In this document: positions 1 to 8,184 of the stretch, one piece after another
Layout of the letters: each line of letters starts with the position of its first letter
How positions within the stretch are numbered: position 1 is the first letter of the stretch
DNA from: Anaerococcus nagyae
GTDB taxonomy: Bacteria > Bacillota > Clostridia > Tissierellales > Peptoniphilaceae
Direction of reading: 5' to 3'
Assembly (NCBI RefSeq): GCF_017874535.1
Contig: NZ_JAGGLS010000001.1
Coordinates: 62,001-126,000 of the forward strand
Length of the DNA stretch: 64,000 bases
The notes under the pieces: model-generated
What the model saw: the letters and a program-made list of their open reading frames with translations, nothing else
What the model was told of the DNA's origin: nothing
Databases searched by the model: none
Program-made: the position numbers and the translations under genes

Positions 1-470
1 GTCTTATTTCTTTTTTCTACTAGAATAATTATTACACCCCAAAGCGCAAGCATAGTTGCTACAACTATAGGATTAAATAAATGCTCATCTATATAGTCAT
101 CAAATAAGAGTCCAAGTATACCTGCTGGAAGTACACCTACTATTACTCTCTTCCAGATTTCCATAGTCTTTTGGTCTGGGTGAGTAAGTCTATAATAAAA
201 TCTAGATTGTCCGTTTAATCTTTCGTAATTTTTCGGAAAATATTTTGCTGTTTTATCATGATCCCAAGGATTAAGTCTCTTAAAATAAAGGACAACAACT
301 GAAAGTATGGCACCAAGCTGAATAATTACATTAAATGCATTTGAAAAATCTGCTGGCTCTAGCTTTACAAATTCATTTACTAATATTAGATGTCCAGTAG
401 ATGATACTGGTAAAAACTCTGTAATGCCCTCTACTATAGAAAGTATTAGGACTTTTAAAAAATCAATCAT
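1..470 (-). CDS. uppP: Undecaprenyl-diphosphatase UppP (BacA family), partial
   Basis: This integral membrane phosphatase recycles undecaprenyl pyrophosphate to the monophosphate carrier used for peptidoglycan and capsule synthesis; loss raises bacitracin sensitivity. The start codon is the ATG ending at 470 on the minus strand, and the gene runs off the left edge of the window, so only the N-terminal ~156 residues are present. The N-terminus contains the family signature EGITEFLPVSSTGH, the catalytic Glu-rich motif of the BacA family, followed by hydrophobic helices; the second signature (PGxSRS) lies outside. The first 8 bases overlap the end of the TtcA-like gene, so it is the last visible gene of a four-gene minus-strand operon. 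Identification is confident; its true length cannot be seen. Confidence 0.93.
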   Translation of the reverse strand, partial: MIDFLKVLILSIVEGITEFLPVSSTGHLILVNEFVKLEPADFSNAFNVIIQLGAILSVVVLYFKRLNPWDHDKTAKYFPKNYERLNGQSRFYYRLTHPDQKTMEIWKRVIVGVLPAGILGLLFDDYIDEHLFNPIVVATMLALWGVIIILVEKRNK

Positions 471-1275
471 TAAATTCCTCCAAGAACGAGTGCTTAACTC
501 CCTTTAGTTGATAGCCTATTACCATATCACAATTGACGTTTTCTGCAGATTTAAGTATTGACTTTTCTACATCAGGATTTTCTTTTTTCATATCAGCTAT
601 CATATATTTTATCATCTTCCTAGTGTAGGCTTCCTGTGATTTTGTTACTGTGCAAGCACAGTTAAGGGCATGAAGACCTACATAATCACGCCACTTTATA
701 ATGTCTTCTTCTTTTATATAGTAGAATGGACGTATAAGCTCCATATTATCAAAATTTTGTGCCTTTAATCTCGGCTTCATAGTTTTGAAATTTCCTGCGT
801 ATAGGACATTCATCATGATAGTTTCTATTACATCATTCATATGATGACCAAGAGCAATTTTATTACATCCTAATTCTTGAGCCTTTGCATAAAGATTACC
901 CCTTCTCATTCTAGCACACATATAACAAGGATACTCTCCCTTGGAAACTTCTTCTGCTATTTCAAATACATGGGTATCAAAGATTTGTCCATCTATACCT
1001 AAATAGTCTAAGTTTTTTTCTAATTGCTCGCGATTTATCTTATCGTAGCCTGGATCCATTGATATATATACTACATCAAAATCTACTTTACTATGCTTAT
1101 GTAATTCTTCTATAACTTTGGCTAATAATAGTGAATCTTTACCGCCTGACATAGCAACTGCCACCTTATCTCCATCATTTATAAGCTTAAATTCTTTTAT
1201 CGCTTTTATAAATGGAGACCAAATTTCTTTTCTATATTTTTTTATAATTGATCTTTCTATTTCTTGAATTTCCAT
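463..1275 (-). CDS. TtcA-family tRNA 2-thiocytidine synthetase-like ATP pyrophosphatase
   Basis: A 270-residue PP-loop ATPase of the TtcA/TilS superfamily, expected to adenylate a tRNA base and insert sulfur (TtcA makes 2-thiocytidine at position 32). The PP-loop SGGKDS is at residues 43-48, a CxxC pair (YPCYMC) is near 117-120, and a further Cys cluster (NCAC) is near 206-208, matching the cysteines that hold the iron-sulfur cluster or bind sulfur in TtcA proteins. The gene lies 9 bp downstream of the metallo-hydrolase gene and overlaps the uppP start by 8 bp, so the three are probably cotranscribed. The fold and superfamily are certain; the exact tRNA substrate is inferred from similarity only. 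Confidence 0.85.
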   Translation of the reverse strand: MEIQEIERSIIKKYRKEIWSPFIKAIKEFKLINDGDKVAVAMSGGKDSLLLAKVIEELHKHSKVDFDVVYISMDPGYDKINREQLEKNLDYLGIDGQIFDTHVFEIAEEVSKGEYPCYMCARMRRGNLYAKAQELGCNKIALGHHMNDVIETIMMNVLYAGNFKTMKPRLKAQNFDNMELIRPFYYIKEEDIIKWRDYVGLHALNCACTVTKSQEAYTRKMIKYMIADMKKENPDVEKSILKSAENVNCDMVIGYQLKGVKHSFLEEFND

Positions 1276-1284
1276 TAATTTTCC

Positions 1285-2076
1285 TTATAATTCTACAATA
1301 CCAGATGGATTATGTCTATCTGCTACATCTAAAAGTATATCATTTTTTGTATCTAATCCAAGACTTGTTAGATAGTTATCTACTGTTAGCCTTGATAACT
1401 CTGGTGTATTGTTAGTTTCTGATAAGTGACCCAAAAAAACTTTCTCTTCTTTACCCTCTAGTGCATCTGATAGGACTTCTGCTGTTTGGTCATTTGATAA
1501 GTGTCCCATATTGCTCATAACACGAATCTTAAGTGAATATGGATAAGGACCACGTTTAAGTGCTTCAAGATCGTGATTGGCTTCTAGATAATAGATATCA
1601 GATCCTTTTAGCTCGTAAGCCATCTTATCATCTACTATTCCAGTATCAGTTATAAGGCTAATCTTTCTGTTTCCAATATATATTATAAATCCAACTGGTT
1701 CATTAGCATCATGGTGTACTTTTATTGGAAGTATATCCATTGATCCAAAGCTTAAGAATTTATCGGAGTCAAATACTTTTATATTTTCTTCTTTTATTTT
1801 TCCACAAGATTTCTCTAAGCCTTTCCAAGTACCCCCGTTGGCATATATTGGCAGATTAAATCTTCTTGATAGAGTACCTGCACCTTTTGAATGATCGGCA
1901 TGCTCGTGAGTTATAAATATTCCATCAAGATCACTTGCAGTTTTGCCTATTTGATTTAATAAAGATTCAATTCTTTTTGCTGAAAAACCAGCATCTATCA
2001 GGATTTTGCTACCCTTGTATTCTATAAAAAGACAGTTGCCTGATGAACCAGATGAAAGAATCGCAAATTTATCCAT
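1285..2076 (-). CDS. MBL-fold metallo-hydrolase, YycJ/WalJ-like
   Basis: A 263-residue metallo-beta-lactamase-fold protein. The zinc-binding signature HEHADH is at residues 57-62, and later metal ligands are visible (HHDANEP, TDTG, GHLSE). The overall order matches the YycJ/WalJ subfamily, thought to be a 5'-3' DNA exonuclease connected to mismatch repair or cell-wall homeostasis in Firmicutes. In other Firmicutes the gene usually follows walRK-yycHI; here it sits between a HAD phosphatase gene (8 bp upstream) and the TtcA-like gene (9 bp downstream), so the usual regulatory neighbours are absent. Subfamily assignment is by motif pattern; biochemical activity is inferred. Confidence 0.85.
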   Translation of the reverse strand: MDKFAILSSGSSGNCLFIEYKGSKILIDAGFSAKRIESLLNQIGKTASDLDGIFITHEHADHSKGAGTLSRRFNLPIYANGGTWKGLEKSCGKIKEENIKVFDSDKFLSFGSMDILPIKVHHDANEPVGFIIYIGNRKISLITDTGIVDDKMAYELKGSDIYYLEANHDLEALKRGPYPYSLKIRVMSNMGHLSNDQTAEVLSDALEGKEEKVFLGHLSETNNTPELSRLTVDNYLTSLGLDTKNDILLDVADRHNPSGIVEL

Positions 2077-2084
2077 TTATTCCC

Positions 2085-2897
2085 CTAGTCTAAAAATTGT
2101 TCTAAGAACTTTCCTACTCCTGCATCATCATTTGTTAAAGTTTCTTTATCTGCTGCTCTTTTGCTCTCTTTTTCTGCATTGCCCATGGCTATACCTAAGC
2201 CTGCCAATTCTAAGGAAGCTTTATCATTGGCACCATCCCCAAAGTATACTACCTTATCTAAAGTTATGTCGAGATAATCGCATAATCTTTTGAGTGAATT
2301 TGCCTTACCGGAAGATTTTCTATGGACTTCTAAAGAATAACTTTCATTTCTGATAAGCATATAGTCTTTTTCCAAGCCTTCCCTTACCTTTTCATAAAAA
2401 TTATCTATAGTTTCTTTAGCTGCCATAAAATTCATTCTGGCTACTTTTTCTTCTATATCGTCAAAGTCCTTGAACTTTTGACGTGGCATATGCATCACTT
2501 CTTGATCTTTTCTAAATCCTTCGTTTACTTCATCTGCATTATTATATAATACATCTTTTGTAAAAAGTGCAAGTTGTATATCTTCATCTTCTATTAGGGA
2601 TGAGATTTTTTCATAATCCTCTCTGCTCATTGAGTTATCTATAATGATTTTTGCATCTGCATTACGTCTTACAAAAGCTCCAGTATTTGAAATTGAGTAG
2701 TCCTCATAATCTTCTAAACCCAGAGCTTCTCTTATCCACCAAAATCCATTAAAAGGTCTACCTGTTGCAATTACAATCTTTATTCCTTTTTCATGAAGTT
2801 TTTTTATTATTTTTTTATTTTTATTTACCAATTTCTCATCACTGCCTAGGAGTGTACCATCTAAGTCTAGAGCTATTAGTTTGATATCTTTATTCAT
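2085..2897 (-). CDS. Cof-type HAD-IIB sugar-phosphate phosphatase
   Basis: A 270-residue haloacid-dehalogenase phosphatase. Motif I DLDGTLLGSD (nucleophile Asp at residue 11), motif II (IVIATGRPF), and the C-terminal motif III/IV (VVYFGDGANDKASL) are all present, with the large C2-type cap between them typical of the Cof/YidA/YwpJ group. These enzymes dephosphorylate sugar phosphates, flavin precursors or nucleotides; the substrate cannot be read from sequence. A GAGAGGC ribosome-binding site precedes the ATG. It is the first gene of the minus-strand operon that continues into the metallo-hydrolase, TtcA-like and uppP genes. Confidence 0.88.
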   Translation of the reverse strand: MNKDIKLIALDLDGTLLGSDEKLVNKNKKIIKKLHEKGIKIVIATGRPFNGFWWIREALGLEDYEDYSISNTGAFVRRNADAKIIIDNSMSREDYEKISSLIEDEDIQLALFTKDVLYNNADEVNEGFRKDQEVMHMPRQKFKDFDDIEEKVARMNFMAAKETIDNFYEKVREGLEKDYMLIRNESYSLEVHRKSSGKANSLKRLCDYLDITLDKVVYFGDGANDKASLELAGLGIAMGNAEKESKRAADKETLTNDDAGVGKFLEQFLD

Positions 2898-2989
2898 TTT
2901 GCCTCTCTTATATAGATCATTGAAATTTTTCCACTACTCTTCGCTTGGATCGAAATTGTTGAATGACTTTATTTTAATTTTAATAAAAG

Positions 2990-3130
2990 TGATATCTTCG
3001 CGTATCCATATCGACTAAATGAATATACCTTGATTTGGTACATTCATCCCTAAAACTAGTGCGAAAGCACGGAAAAGTTTGCTTAGCAAACGAGTTTTAG
3101 TGTGAGTGTAACGAATGCATGGAGAGATCT
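2990..3130. repeat. Dispersed palindromic repeat, copy with branched core
   Basis: This gene-free stretch (2898-3245) holds one copy of the window-wide palindromic repeat. The outer halves are CATATCGACTAAAT near 3007 and GCATGGAGAGATCTC near 3117. Between them is a 51-base core (3050-3100) in which CTAAAACT pairs with AGTTTTAG around two inner hairpins, GTGC-GAAA-GCAC and GTTTGC-TTA-GCAAAC. The same core recurs at 19399-19449. No reading frame explains it. Confidence 0.8.
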
Positions 3131-3163
3131 CAACATTAGCTCAATATAATTTATACAAACAAA

Positions 3164-3190
3164 AGAGACTGTTACTTAGTAACAATCTCT
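3164..3190 (-). terminator. Intrinsic terminator after malic enzyme gene
   Basis: AGAGAcTGTTAC pairs with GTAACAaTCTCT across a 3-base loop with one mismatch. On the minus strand it is followed by TTTTG, and on the plus strand by TTCTTTTT, so it could work in both directions. It lies 56 bp past the end of the malic enzyme gene. Confidence 0.75.
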
Positions 3191-3245
3191 GTTCTTTTTA
3201 TTGCTTATACAAATCTTATTTTACTTTTATACTCATAATTAGCAA

Positions 3246-4397
3246 TTATTTTATTTCTTTCACAGCCTCTGCTACTGCATCTGCTATTCCTTCTTCAAAT
3301 GCTGATGGTATGATGTATTCTTCTTTTAATTCCTCATCTTCCACAAAGGCTGCCAGTGCCTTTGCTGCTGACATTTTCATATCATCTGTAATTTGTGATG
3401 CACGTGCATCTAGAGCACCTTTAAAAATTCCAGGAAATGCTAGGACGTTATTGATTTGGTTAGGGAAATCTGATCTTCCGGTTGCTACTACCCTTGCCCC
3501 TGCTTTGATAGCTTCATTGTAATCTATTTCTGGTACTGGATTAGCCATGGCAAATACTATGGCGTCCTCATTCATATTTTTGATATCTTCCCCATCTATA
3601 ATATTTGGAGCTGATACTCCTACAAATACATCTGCACCAACCATTGCTTCTTTTAAAGAACCTTCAAAATCTTCTGGGTTAAATATTTCAGCTATTTGTG
3701 CTTTCACAGGATTGTCTGAATCTAACATTTTTTTTGTAATTGCTCCACGTGAATCGCATACTATAATATTATTTACACCTAAATCTCTAATAAGTTTAGC
3801 ACAAGAAAATCCTGCTGCTCCTGCTCCTGAAATTACTAATTTGATATCTTCTGGCTTTTTACCAACTAACTTTAGAGCATTGATTAAAGCTGCTACTGTA
3901 ACTATAGCTGTACCATGTTGATCGTCATGGAAAACTGGGATATCTAACATCTCTTTTAATTTATCTTCTATATATACACATCTTGGAGATGATATATCCT
4001 CTAAGTTAATTCCACCAAAACCTGGAGCTATATTCTTAACAGTTTCGATTATTCCATCAGGGTCTTGAGTGTCTAGAACTATTGGAACTGCATTTACCCC
4101 ACCAAATTCTTTAAAAAGTACAGACTTTCCTTCCATAACTGGCATAGCTGCCTTTGGACCAATATTACCAAGACCTAATACGGCAGATCCATCACTTACT
4201 ACTGCTATAGTATTAGCTTTCATAGTATATTCATAGGCTAAAGATTCATCATCAGCTATTTTCTTACAAGGTTCAGCAACTCCTGGTGTATAAGCATAGG
4301 TCAAATCTTCTGCATTATTTACCTTAGCCTTTACATCTGTACCAACTTTACCTTGCCAGTTTTTGTGCTTTTCTAGTGCTTTTTCATAAACGTCCAT
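3246..4397 (-). CDS. Malic enzyme (oxaloacetate-decarboxylating), short bacterial form
   Basis: A 383-residue short-form malic enzyme that oxidatively decarboxylates malate to pyruvate, and in some relatives decarboxylates oxaloacetate. The N-terminal catalytic tyrosine motif YTPGVAEPC, the SDGSAVLGLGNIG segment, the FHDDQHGTA motif and the Rossmann glycine motif (ISGAGAAGFS) are all intact and in order. It is a monocistronic minus-strand gene with its own terminator at 3164-3190. In lactic acid bacteria a homologue of this family serves as the soluble oxaloacetate decarboxylase of citrate fermentation. The citrate lyase genes start 1.8 kb away and no membrane oxaloacetate decarboxylase is visible, so the same role is plausible here; this is inference. 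Confidence 0.9.
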   Translation of the reverse strand: MDVYEKALEKHKNWQGKVGTDVKAKVNNAEDLTYAYTPGVAEPCKKIADDESLAYEYTMKANTIAVVSDGSAVLGLGNIGPKAAMPVMEGKSVLFKEFGGVNAVPIVLDTQDPDGIIETVKNIAPGFGGINLEDISSPRCVYIEDKLKEMLDIPVFHDDQHGTAIVTVAALINALKLVGKKPEDIKLVISGAGAAGFSCAKLIRDLGVNNIIVCDSRGAITKKMLDSDNPVKAQIAEIFNPEDFEGSLKEAMVGADVFVGVSAPNIIDGEDIKNMNEDAIVFAMANPVPEIDYNEAIKAGARVVATGRSDFPNQINNVLAFPGIFKGALDARASQITDDMKMSAAKALAAFVEDEELKEEYIIPSAFEEGIADAVAEAVKEIK

Positions 4398-4585
4398 AAT
4401 ATGCTCCTTTTAATATTATTAATCCACTAGTTTTATATAATATTTGTCAATAAAGAAAATATTTATCTTATATTTAATCTAGCAAATATTTATCTTAAAT
4501 AAATAATAACACTCGTAAAGTTTTAATGCAAACATTTCCATAAAGGTTTTAAATATCCTTAAAACTAGTATAATAAAGGATATTA

Positions 4586-4662
4586 CGGGGTGTAGCGCAG
4601 CTTGGTAGCGCGCGTGTTTCGGGAACATGAGGTCGAAGGTTCAAGTCCTTTCACCCCGACCA
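4586..4662 (+). tRNA. tRNA-Pro (anticodon CGG), copy 1
   Basis: A 77-base cloverleaf with encoded CCA: acceptor CGGGGTG/CACCCCG, D-arm GCGC/GCGC, anticodon stem CGTGT/ACATG with loop TTCGGGA (anticodon CGG), and T-arm GAAGG/CCTTT. A TATAAT hexamer at 4569-4574 is a plausible -10 box. The gene differs from the copy at 8185 at only three positions within the tRNA. Confidence 0.95.
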
Positions 4663-4751
4663 TATTTTAATGGAGATCTTACATAATAAATAAACGTCCT
4701 AAAATCATTAGAATAAACTCAATGGATACTTTTACTCTACGAGCTTTTAGA

Positions 4752-4946
4752 CTAAGTTTAACCAAACTTAGAGAGCGTAGATTTCTCAGTCCTTGGACTA
4801 CATACTTGAGATTTTTCCGTTTCGCTTCGCTTCAGTCGAAATGAGGGTTATCCATCTCGACCGAGCGTAGTGAGCGGAGAGATCTCTTCATTTGGACTAT
4901 ATACTTGGGATTTCTCCACTTCGTTTCGCTCCATTCAAAATGGGTG
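4752..4946. repeat. Dispersed palindromic repeat cluster
   Basis: The gene-free DNA between the tRNA and the next gene holds a perfect hairpin CTAAGTTT-AACC-AAACTTAG (about 4752-4771), then two direct copies, about 100 bp apart, of a ~50-bp block beginning GGACTAYATACTTG and ending TCRAAATGRG. Between them lies an inverted half, CCATCTCGACCGAGCG to GGAGAGATCTC. It belongs to the same family as the repeats at 3.0, 19.4, 31.7, 39.4, 51.1 and 56.3 kb. Confidence 0.75.
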
Positions 4947-4957
4947 AATTTTTTATC

Positions 4958-5941
4958 TTAATTATTTAATAAATCACGTCTTAATTCTAAATTTTCTAGA
5001 TAGCTTGTTATTGTTGGATATTCTTCCTTAGCCTTATTAGCATCTTCTCTTATACTTGCTTTATCTAGTGGATCTATAGTTACAGTTGCAACTTTTTTGA
5101 AATCCTTATATAGATTTTGTGAGAATCCATCTACTACAATATCAAAGTTTGGGCTTATTTCTTTTTTATCCTCAATACTTTCCAAAGCCTTATTATTGGA
5201 AGATTCTATACTTTCTAAGTCATTAATAATAGCAGCTATTTTTTCTTTTTCTTCTGGATTATCTATTACATTACCTGTTTCAATAGCAAGGTTGATTTGT
5301 CTTGCTATTTCATCAATTTTTTCTGTATTTTCTTTAAGACCAGTTAGCATTTTATAGCTATCCTCATCTATATTGTTACTTAGGGTCATTACTGATTTAA
5401 CAGCAGATTTACCATAAATATTAGAAAGTTCTTCTTGAACCATCTTATTAGATTTTTGGATTTTCTTGGTAAGTGATTCAATGTAGCTTGCACTGTATTT
5501 TCCTATATATGATGCATCTTCTTTAACTACTCCATCACGTATCGCTTCTTCATCATCAACTACCTTGATCACTTCTTTTATTTCTGCAGTTACTTCATCA
5601 AGTTCTTTTGTTATTCTTACGACATTATAAGCATTTGGCTTAGAGTTATCATCATCTAAGCTAGCATCAGATTCATCAGCATTCTCACTAGTTGATTTCT
5701 TGACTGCATCTATTGAATCTCTAAGCTTTTGATTTGTAGCTTCTAATTTTTTTGATAATTCTAAAGCTTTCTCATCATCTGATTTAGAATCTTCTTTATT
5801 TACAAAAGTTGCTCTTAAAATCCCAAAATAAATAAAGAAAACTCCATCAAAAATAGCTACGATTGTTGAAATACCCAAATAAATATTTACAATATGTATA
5901 TTATTTCCTAAAAATTTTACCAATTCTCTAACAATGATCAT
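4958..5941 (-). CDS. Membrane-anchored paralogue of the TelA-operon secreted protein (C-terminal domain only)
   Basis: A 327-residue protein with no named function. Residues ~15-45 form a hydrophobic membrane segment (IYLGISTIVAIFDGVFFIYF). From about residue 55 to the end it is clearly homologous to the C-terminal ~270 residues of the 620-residue secreted protein encoded at 19598-21460, with both ending in ...ELRRDLLNN/DLRRDLLNK. The region is helical, charged and probably coiled-coil, and contains the motif LSNIYGKSAVKS, which resembles the N-terminal motif of TelA. The signal peptide and N-terminal beta-rich part of the paralogue are missing and replaced by the membrane helix. No good ribosome-binding site precedes the ATG; the start overlaps the stop of a frameshifted small reading frame (ATGA). 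It may be a functional derivative or a remnant of a partial duplication. Confidence 0.6.
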   Translation of the reverse strand: MIIVRELVKFLGNNIHIVNIYLGISTIVAIFDGVFFIYFGILRATFVNKEDSKSDDEKALELSKKLEATNQKLRDSIDAVKKSTSENADESDASLDDDNSKPNAYNVVRITKELDEVTAEIKEVIKVVDDEEAIRDGVVKEDASYIGKYSASYIESLTKKIQKSNKMVQEELSNIYGKSAVKSVMTLSNNIDEDSYKMLTGLKENTEKIDEIARQINLAIETGNVIDNPEEKEKIAAIINDLESIESSNNKALESIEDKKEISPNFDIVVDGFSQNLYKDFKKVATVTIDPLDKASIREDANKAKEEYPTITSYLENLELRRDLLNN

Positions 5942-5942
5942 G

Positions 5943-6052
5943 AATAAAAATCTCTAATAAGACTATCAGGCAAAACACTGAAAGTAATTGCAATTATCAA
6001 AATTACAAAAGTAAAGTGACCAAGAAAGACCTAAGATATATTTATTCTTCAT
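5943..6052 (-). pseudogene. Small broken membrane-protein ORF upstream of TelA-like paralogue
   Basis: An excellent ribosome-binding site (AGGAGG at about 6058-6063) precedes an ATG at 6052. The frame reads MKNKYILGLS and then stops at 5966. Skipping one T near position 6024 joins MKNKYILGL to a hydrophobic frame LGHFTFVILIIAITFSV that ends exactly at the ATGA overlapping the start of the downstream gene. This looks like a ~37-residue one-helix membrane protein with a one-base frameshift, translationally coupled to the next gene. A sequencing indel would also explain it. Confidence 0.4.
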
Positions 6053-6157
6053 TATAACCTCCTATAATTTATATTATAAATAATGTTACTTAAAAATATT
6101 TATAAAAACACCTTCATTATAAAGTTTAGTAGATATAATACCAATAATTTTTAATAC

Positions 6158-6202
6158 ATCTAAAATGCAAAATATTTTTTTGATTTATGTTATACTTCAT
6201 AT
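6158..6202 (+). promoter_or_regulatory. citG promoter with putative citrate-regulator motif; leaderless start
   Basis: An extended -10 box (TGT-TATACT, hexamer 6191-6196) lies only 6 bp before the citG ATG, so the transcript probably starts at or next to the start codon. There is no Shine-Dalgarno sequence. Just upstream, ATCTAAAATGCAAAATAT (6158-6175) nearly matches ATCTAAATGCAAAATAT at 14746, in the region upstream of citD, and covers the expected -35 region. Binding by the GntR protein is an inference. Confidence 0.5.
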
Positions 6203-6991
6203 ATGAGAGATATTAAAAAATACACATGCGCCCTGAAAAAATCTATAGATAAAGAATTATCCAGAAAATATGGCTTTGGTTGCGTGACTTATTATAGTAA
6301 AGGATCCCATGAGGACATGGACTGGACTTTATTTAATAAATCAGCTAATGCTATTTGCTTAGCTTTCGAAGAAACTGAATGGCAAAATATTAGTGATTTT
6401 TATGATTTACGTCAAAGGGGCATTGATATAGAAAAGACTATGTTTGCTTCTACCAATAATATAAACACACATAAGGGCCTTATATTTTTACAACTATTTC
6501 TAGCTTATAGCTATGTTTATGAAAAAAAATGGAAAGATTTAGAAAATTTCATAAAAACTTTCGCCTCTCCTCTTCTTAAAGATTATAAAACTGAATTTAA
6601 GGCAATGTTCTGGGATAATAATGGATTAAGGGATATAAGGAACTATCCCCTAACTGGTTATAAAGAAATAATAAGTATTACAAATTATATTTATAATAAG
6701 GATATTTCTGATACTAGCTTGACCCTATACCTAATTGCAAATGTAGATGATACAACAACTTTTCACAGGTCAAATTTAGATACTTTAAGATATGTTCAAA
6801 ATAAAGCATCTAATATCGCTGATATTAAGGACCCCGACATCTATCAAGATAAGCTAGAAGAGTTAAATAATTATTATATATCAAATAATATCTCATCTGG
6901 TGGAATTGCTGATTTATTTACAACTATTAGAACTCTAGAATTTTTAAGGAAGGATTTTGATGGAAAAAATTTATCCCAAAAAAATAAGTAG
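6203..6991 (+). CDS. citG: Triphosphoribosyl-dephospho-CoA synthase CitG
   Basis: CitG makes 2'-(5''-triphosphoribosyl)-3'-dephospho-CoA from dephospho-CoA and ATP, the precursor of the citrate lyase prosthetic group that CitX attaches to CitD. The 262-residue product is a little shorter than usual but retains the family motifs: GSHEDMDWTLF, the RGIDIEKTMF block followed by NINTHKGLIF, the acidic/His motif VDDTTTFHRS, and the C-terminal SSGGIADLF. It overlaps citC by 32 bases. The gene is on the opposite strand from the main citrate operon. No Shine-Dalgarno is visible and the -10 box abuts the ATG, suggesting leaderless translation. The alternative MdcB (malonate decarboxylase) role is unlikely given the neighbours. 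Confidence 0.85.
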   Translation: MRDIKKYTCALKKSIDKELSRKYGFGCVTYYSKGSHEDMDWTLFNKSANAICLAFEETEWQNISDFYDLRQRGIDIEKTMFASTNNINTHKGLIFLQLFLAYSYVYEKKWKDLENFIKTFASPLLKDYKTEFKAMFWDNNGLRDIRNYPLTGYKEIISITNYIYNKDISDTSLTLYLIANVDDTTTFHRSNLDTLRYVQNKASNIADIKDPDIYQDKLEELNNYYISNNISSGGIADLFTTIRTLEFLRKDFDGKNLSQKNK

Positions 6992-7958
6992 TGATAAAAA
7001 GGACCTTTTTGAACTTCTCAGATCAGAATCTATAAGGTTTGAAGAAAACATTGATACAACTTTTGCTAAATATGAGAATAATAAACTCATAGCTACAGCA
7101 TCTTTATATAAAAATATAATCAAATGTGTAGCTATTGATGATAACTTTAAGGGTGGTGCTATCTTTAATGAGCTTATGACCGTTGCCTTAAACGAAATTG
7201 AATTAAAGGGCTTTGATGGAGCTTTTGTATATACCAAGCCAATTTATGAAAATTCCTTTACTGCTATAGGCTTTAAGGAAATAGAAAGGGTTGAGCCTGA
7301 TCTAATATTTATGCAAAAAAGTCATAATGATTTTAGTAAGTACTTAGAAAGTCTTTCAAAGACAAAAGTAGAAGGTGAATCTATAGGAGCTGTTGTACTT
7401 AATGCAAATCCATTTACCATAGGCCACAAATATCTAATAGAATATGCAGCTAAAAACACTAGCCACCTTCATATATTTGTAGTAAGCGAAGATGCATCAT
7501 ATTTTACAACAGAGGATAGATACAATATGGTTAAGGAAGGTGTAAGAGACTTATCAAATGTAATTATACATAAGACAGATAATTATCTAGTATCATCTGC
7601 AACTTTCCCTTCATATTTTATGGATGAAGATAAATCCATAACAAAAATACAGGCTAAATTAGATGCCAAAATTTTTAAATATCATTTTTCCAAAGTTTTA
7701 GATATTGATAAAAGATTTGTAGGGACAGAGCCAAATGATGAAGCTACTAGAATCTATAACGAAACTATGAAAGAGATCTTTAAAAGCAAGCCTAATCCAA
7801 ATAAACCAGAAATTGTAGTAATACCTAGAAAAAAGGTAAATGAAGAGGCAATATCGGCATCCAGAGTAAGAACTTTGCTTAAAAATGGCAAGCTAGAAAA
7901 TACAAAGGATCTAATACCTATTACTAGCTATGAATACATAAAGAAGCTATTTAGTTGA
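6960..7958 (+). CDS. citC: [Citrate (pro-3S)-lyase] ligase CitC
   Basis: CitC acetylates the thiol of the CitD prosthetic group with acetate and ATP, switching citrate lyase on. The N-terminal ~110 residues form a GNAT-like domain. The C-terminal nucleotidylyltransferase domain has NANPFTIGHKYLIE (the T/HxGH motif) and ISASRVRTLL (ISxSxxR motif). The ATG at 6960 is preferred over the TTG three bases earlier because AAGGAAGG lies 6-7 bases upstream. The gene overlaps the end of citG, so the two are coupled. Length (332 residues) is normal for CitC. Confidence 0.92.
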   Translation: MEKIYPKKISSDKKDLFELLRSESIRFEENIDTTFAKYENNKLIATASLYKNIIKCVAIDDNFKGGAIFNELMTVALNEIELKGFDGAFVYTKPIYENSFTAIGFKEIERVEPDLIFMQKSHNDFSKYLESLSKTKVEGESIGAVVLNANPFTIGHKYLIEYAAKNTSHLHIFVVSEDASYFTTEDRYNMVKEGVRDLSNVIIHKTDNYLVSSATFPSYFMDEDKSITKIQAKLDAKIFKYHFSKVLDIDKRFVGTEPNDEATRIYNETMKEIFKSKPNPNKPEIVVIPRKKVNEEAISASRVRTLLKNGKLENTKDLIPITSYEYIKKLFS

Positions 7959-8184
7959 CTTATATTAAAAATAAGTAATCATAGTCCTATAAATGATCTA
8001 TTTATAGTTTTAAATATAAAACTACTAATTATATCAGATTAAAATTTCTACTAATTGTGAATTCAACTAACTAATAGAATACTTAGATACTAAGGATATT
8101 AATAAGTTCACTTTGAGATATTAAATATATAATTACATTATTAAGGATGAAAATTTATAATTAAAAAGTACTATGTAAATATTG

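Noticed and set aside
3246-4397. Naming the malic enzyme gene as citM (citrate-cluster oxaloacetate decarboxylase)
   Set aside because: It is monocistronic and separated from the cit genes by repeats, a tRNA and another gene; sequence alone cannot tell it from an ordinary malic enzyme.
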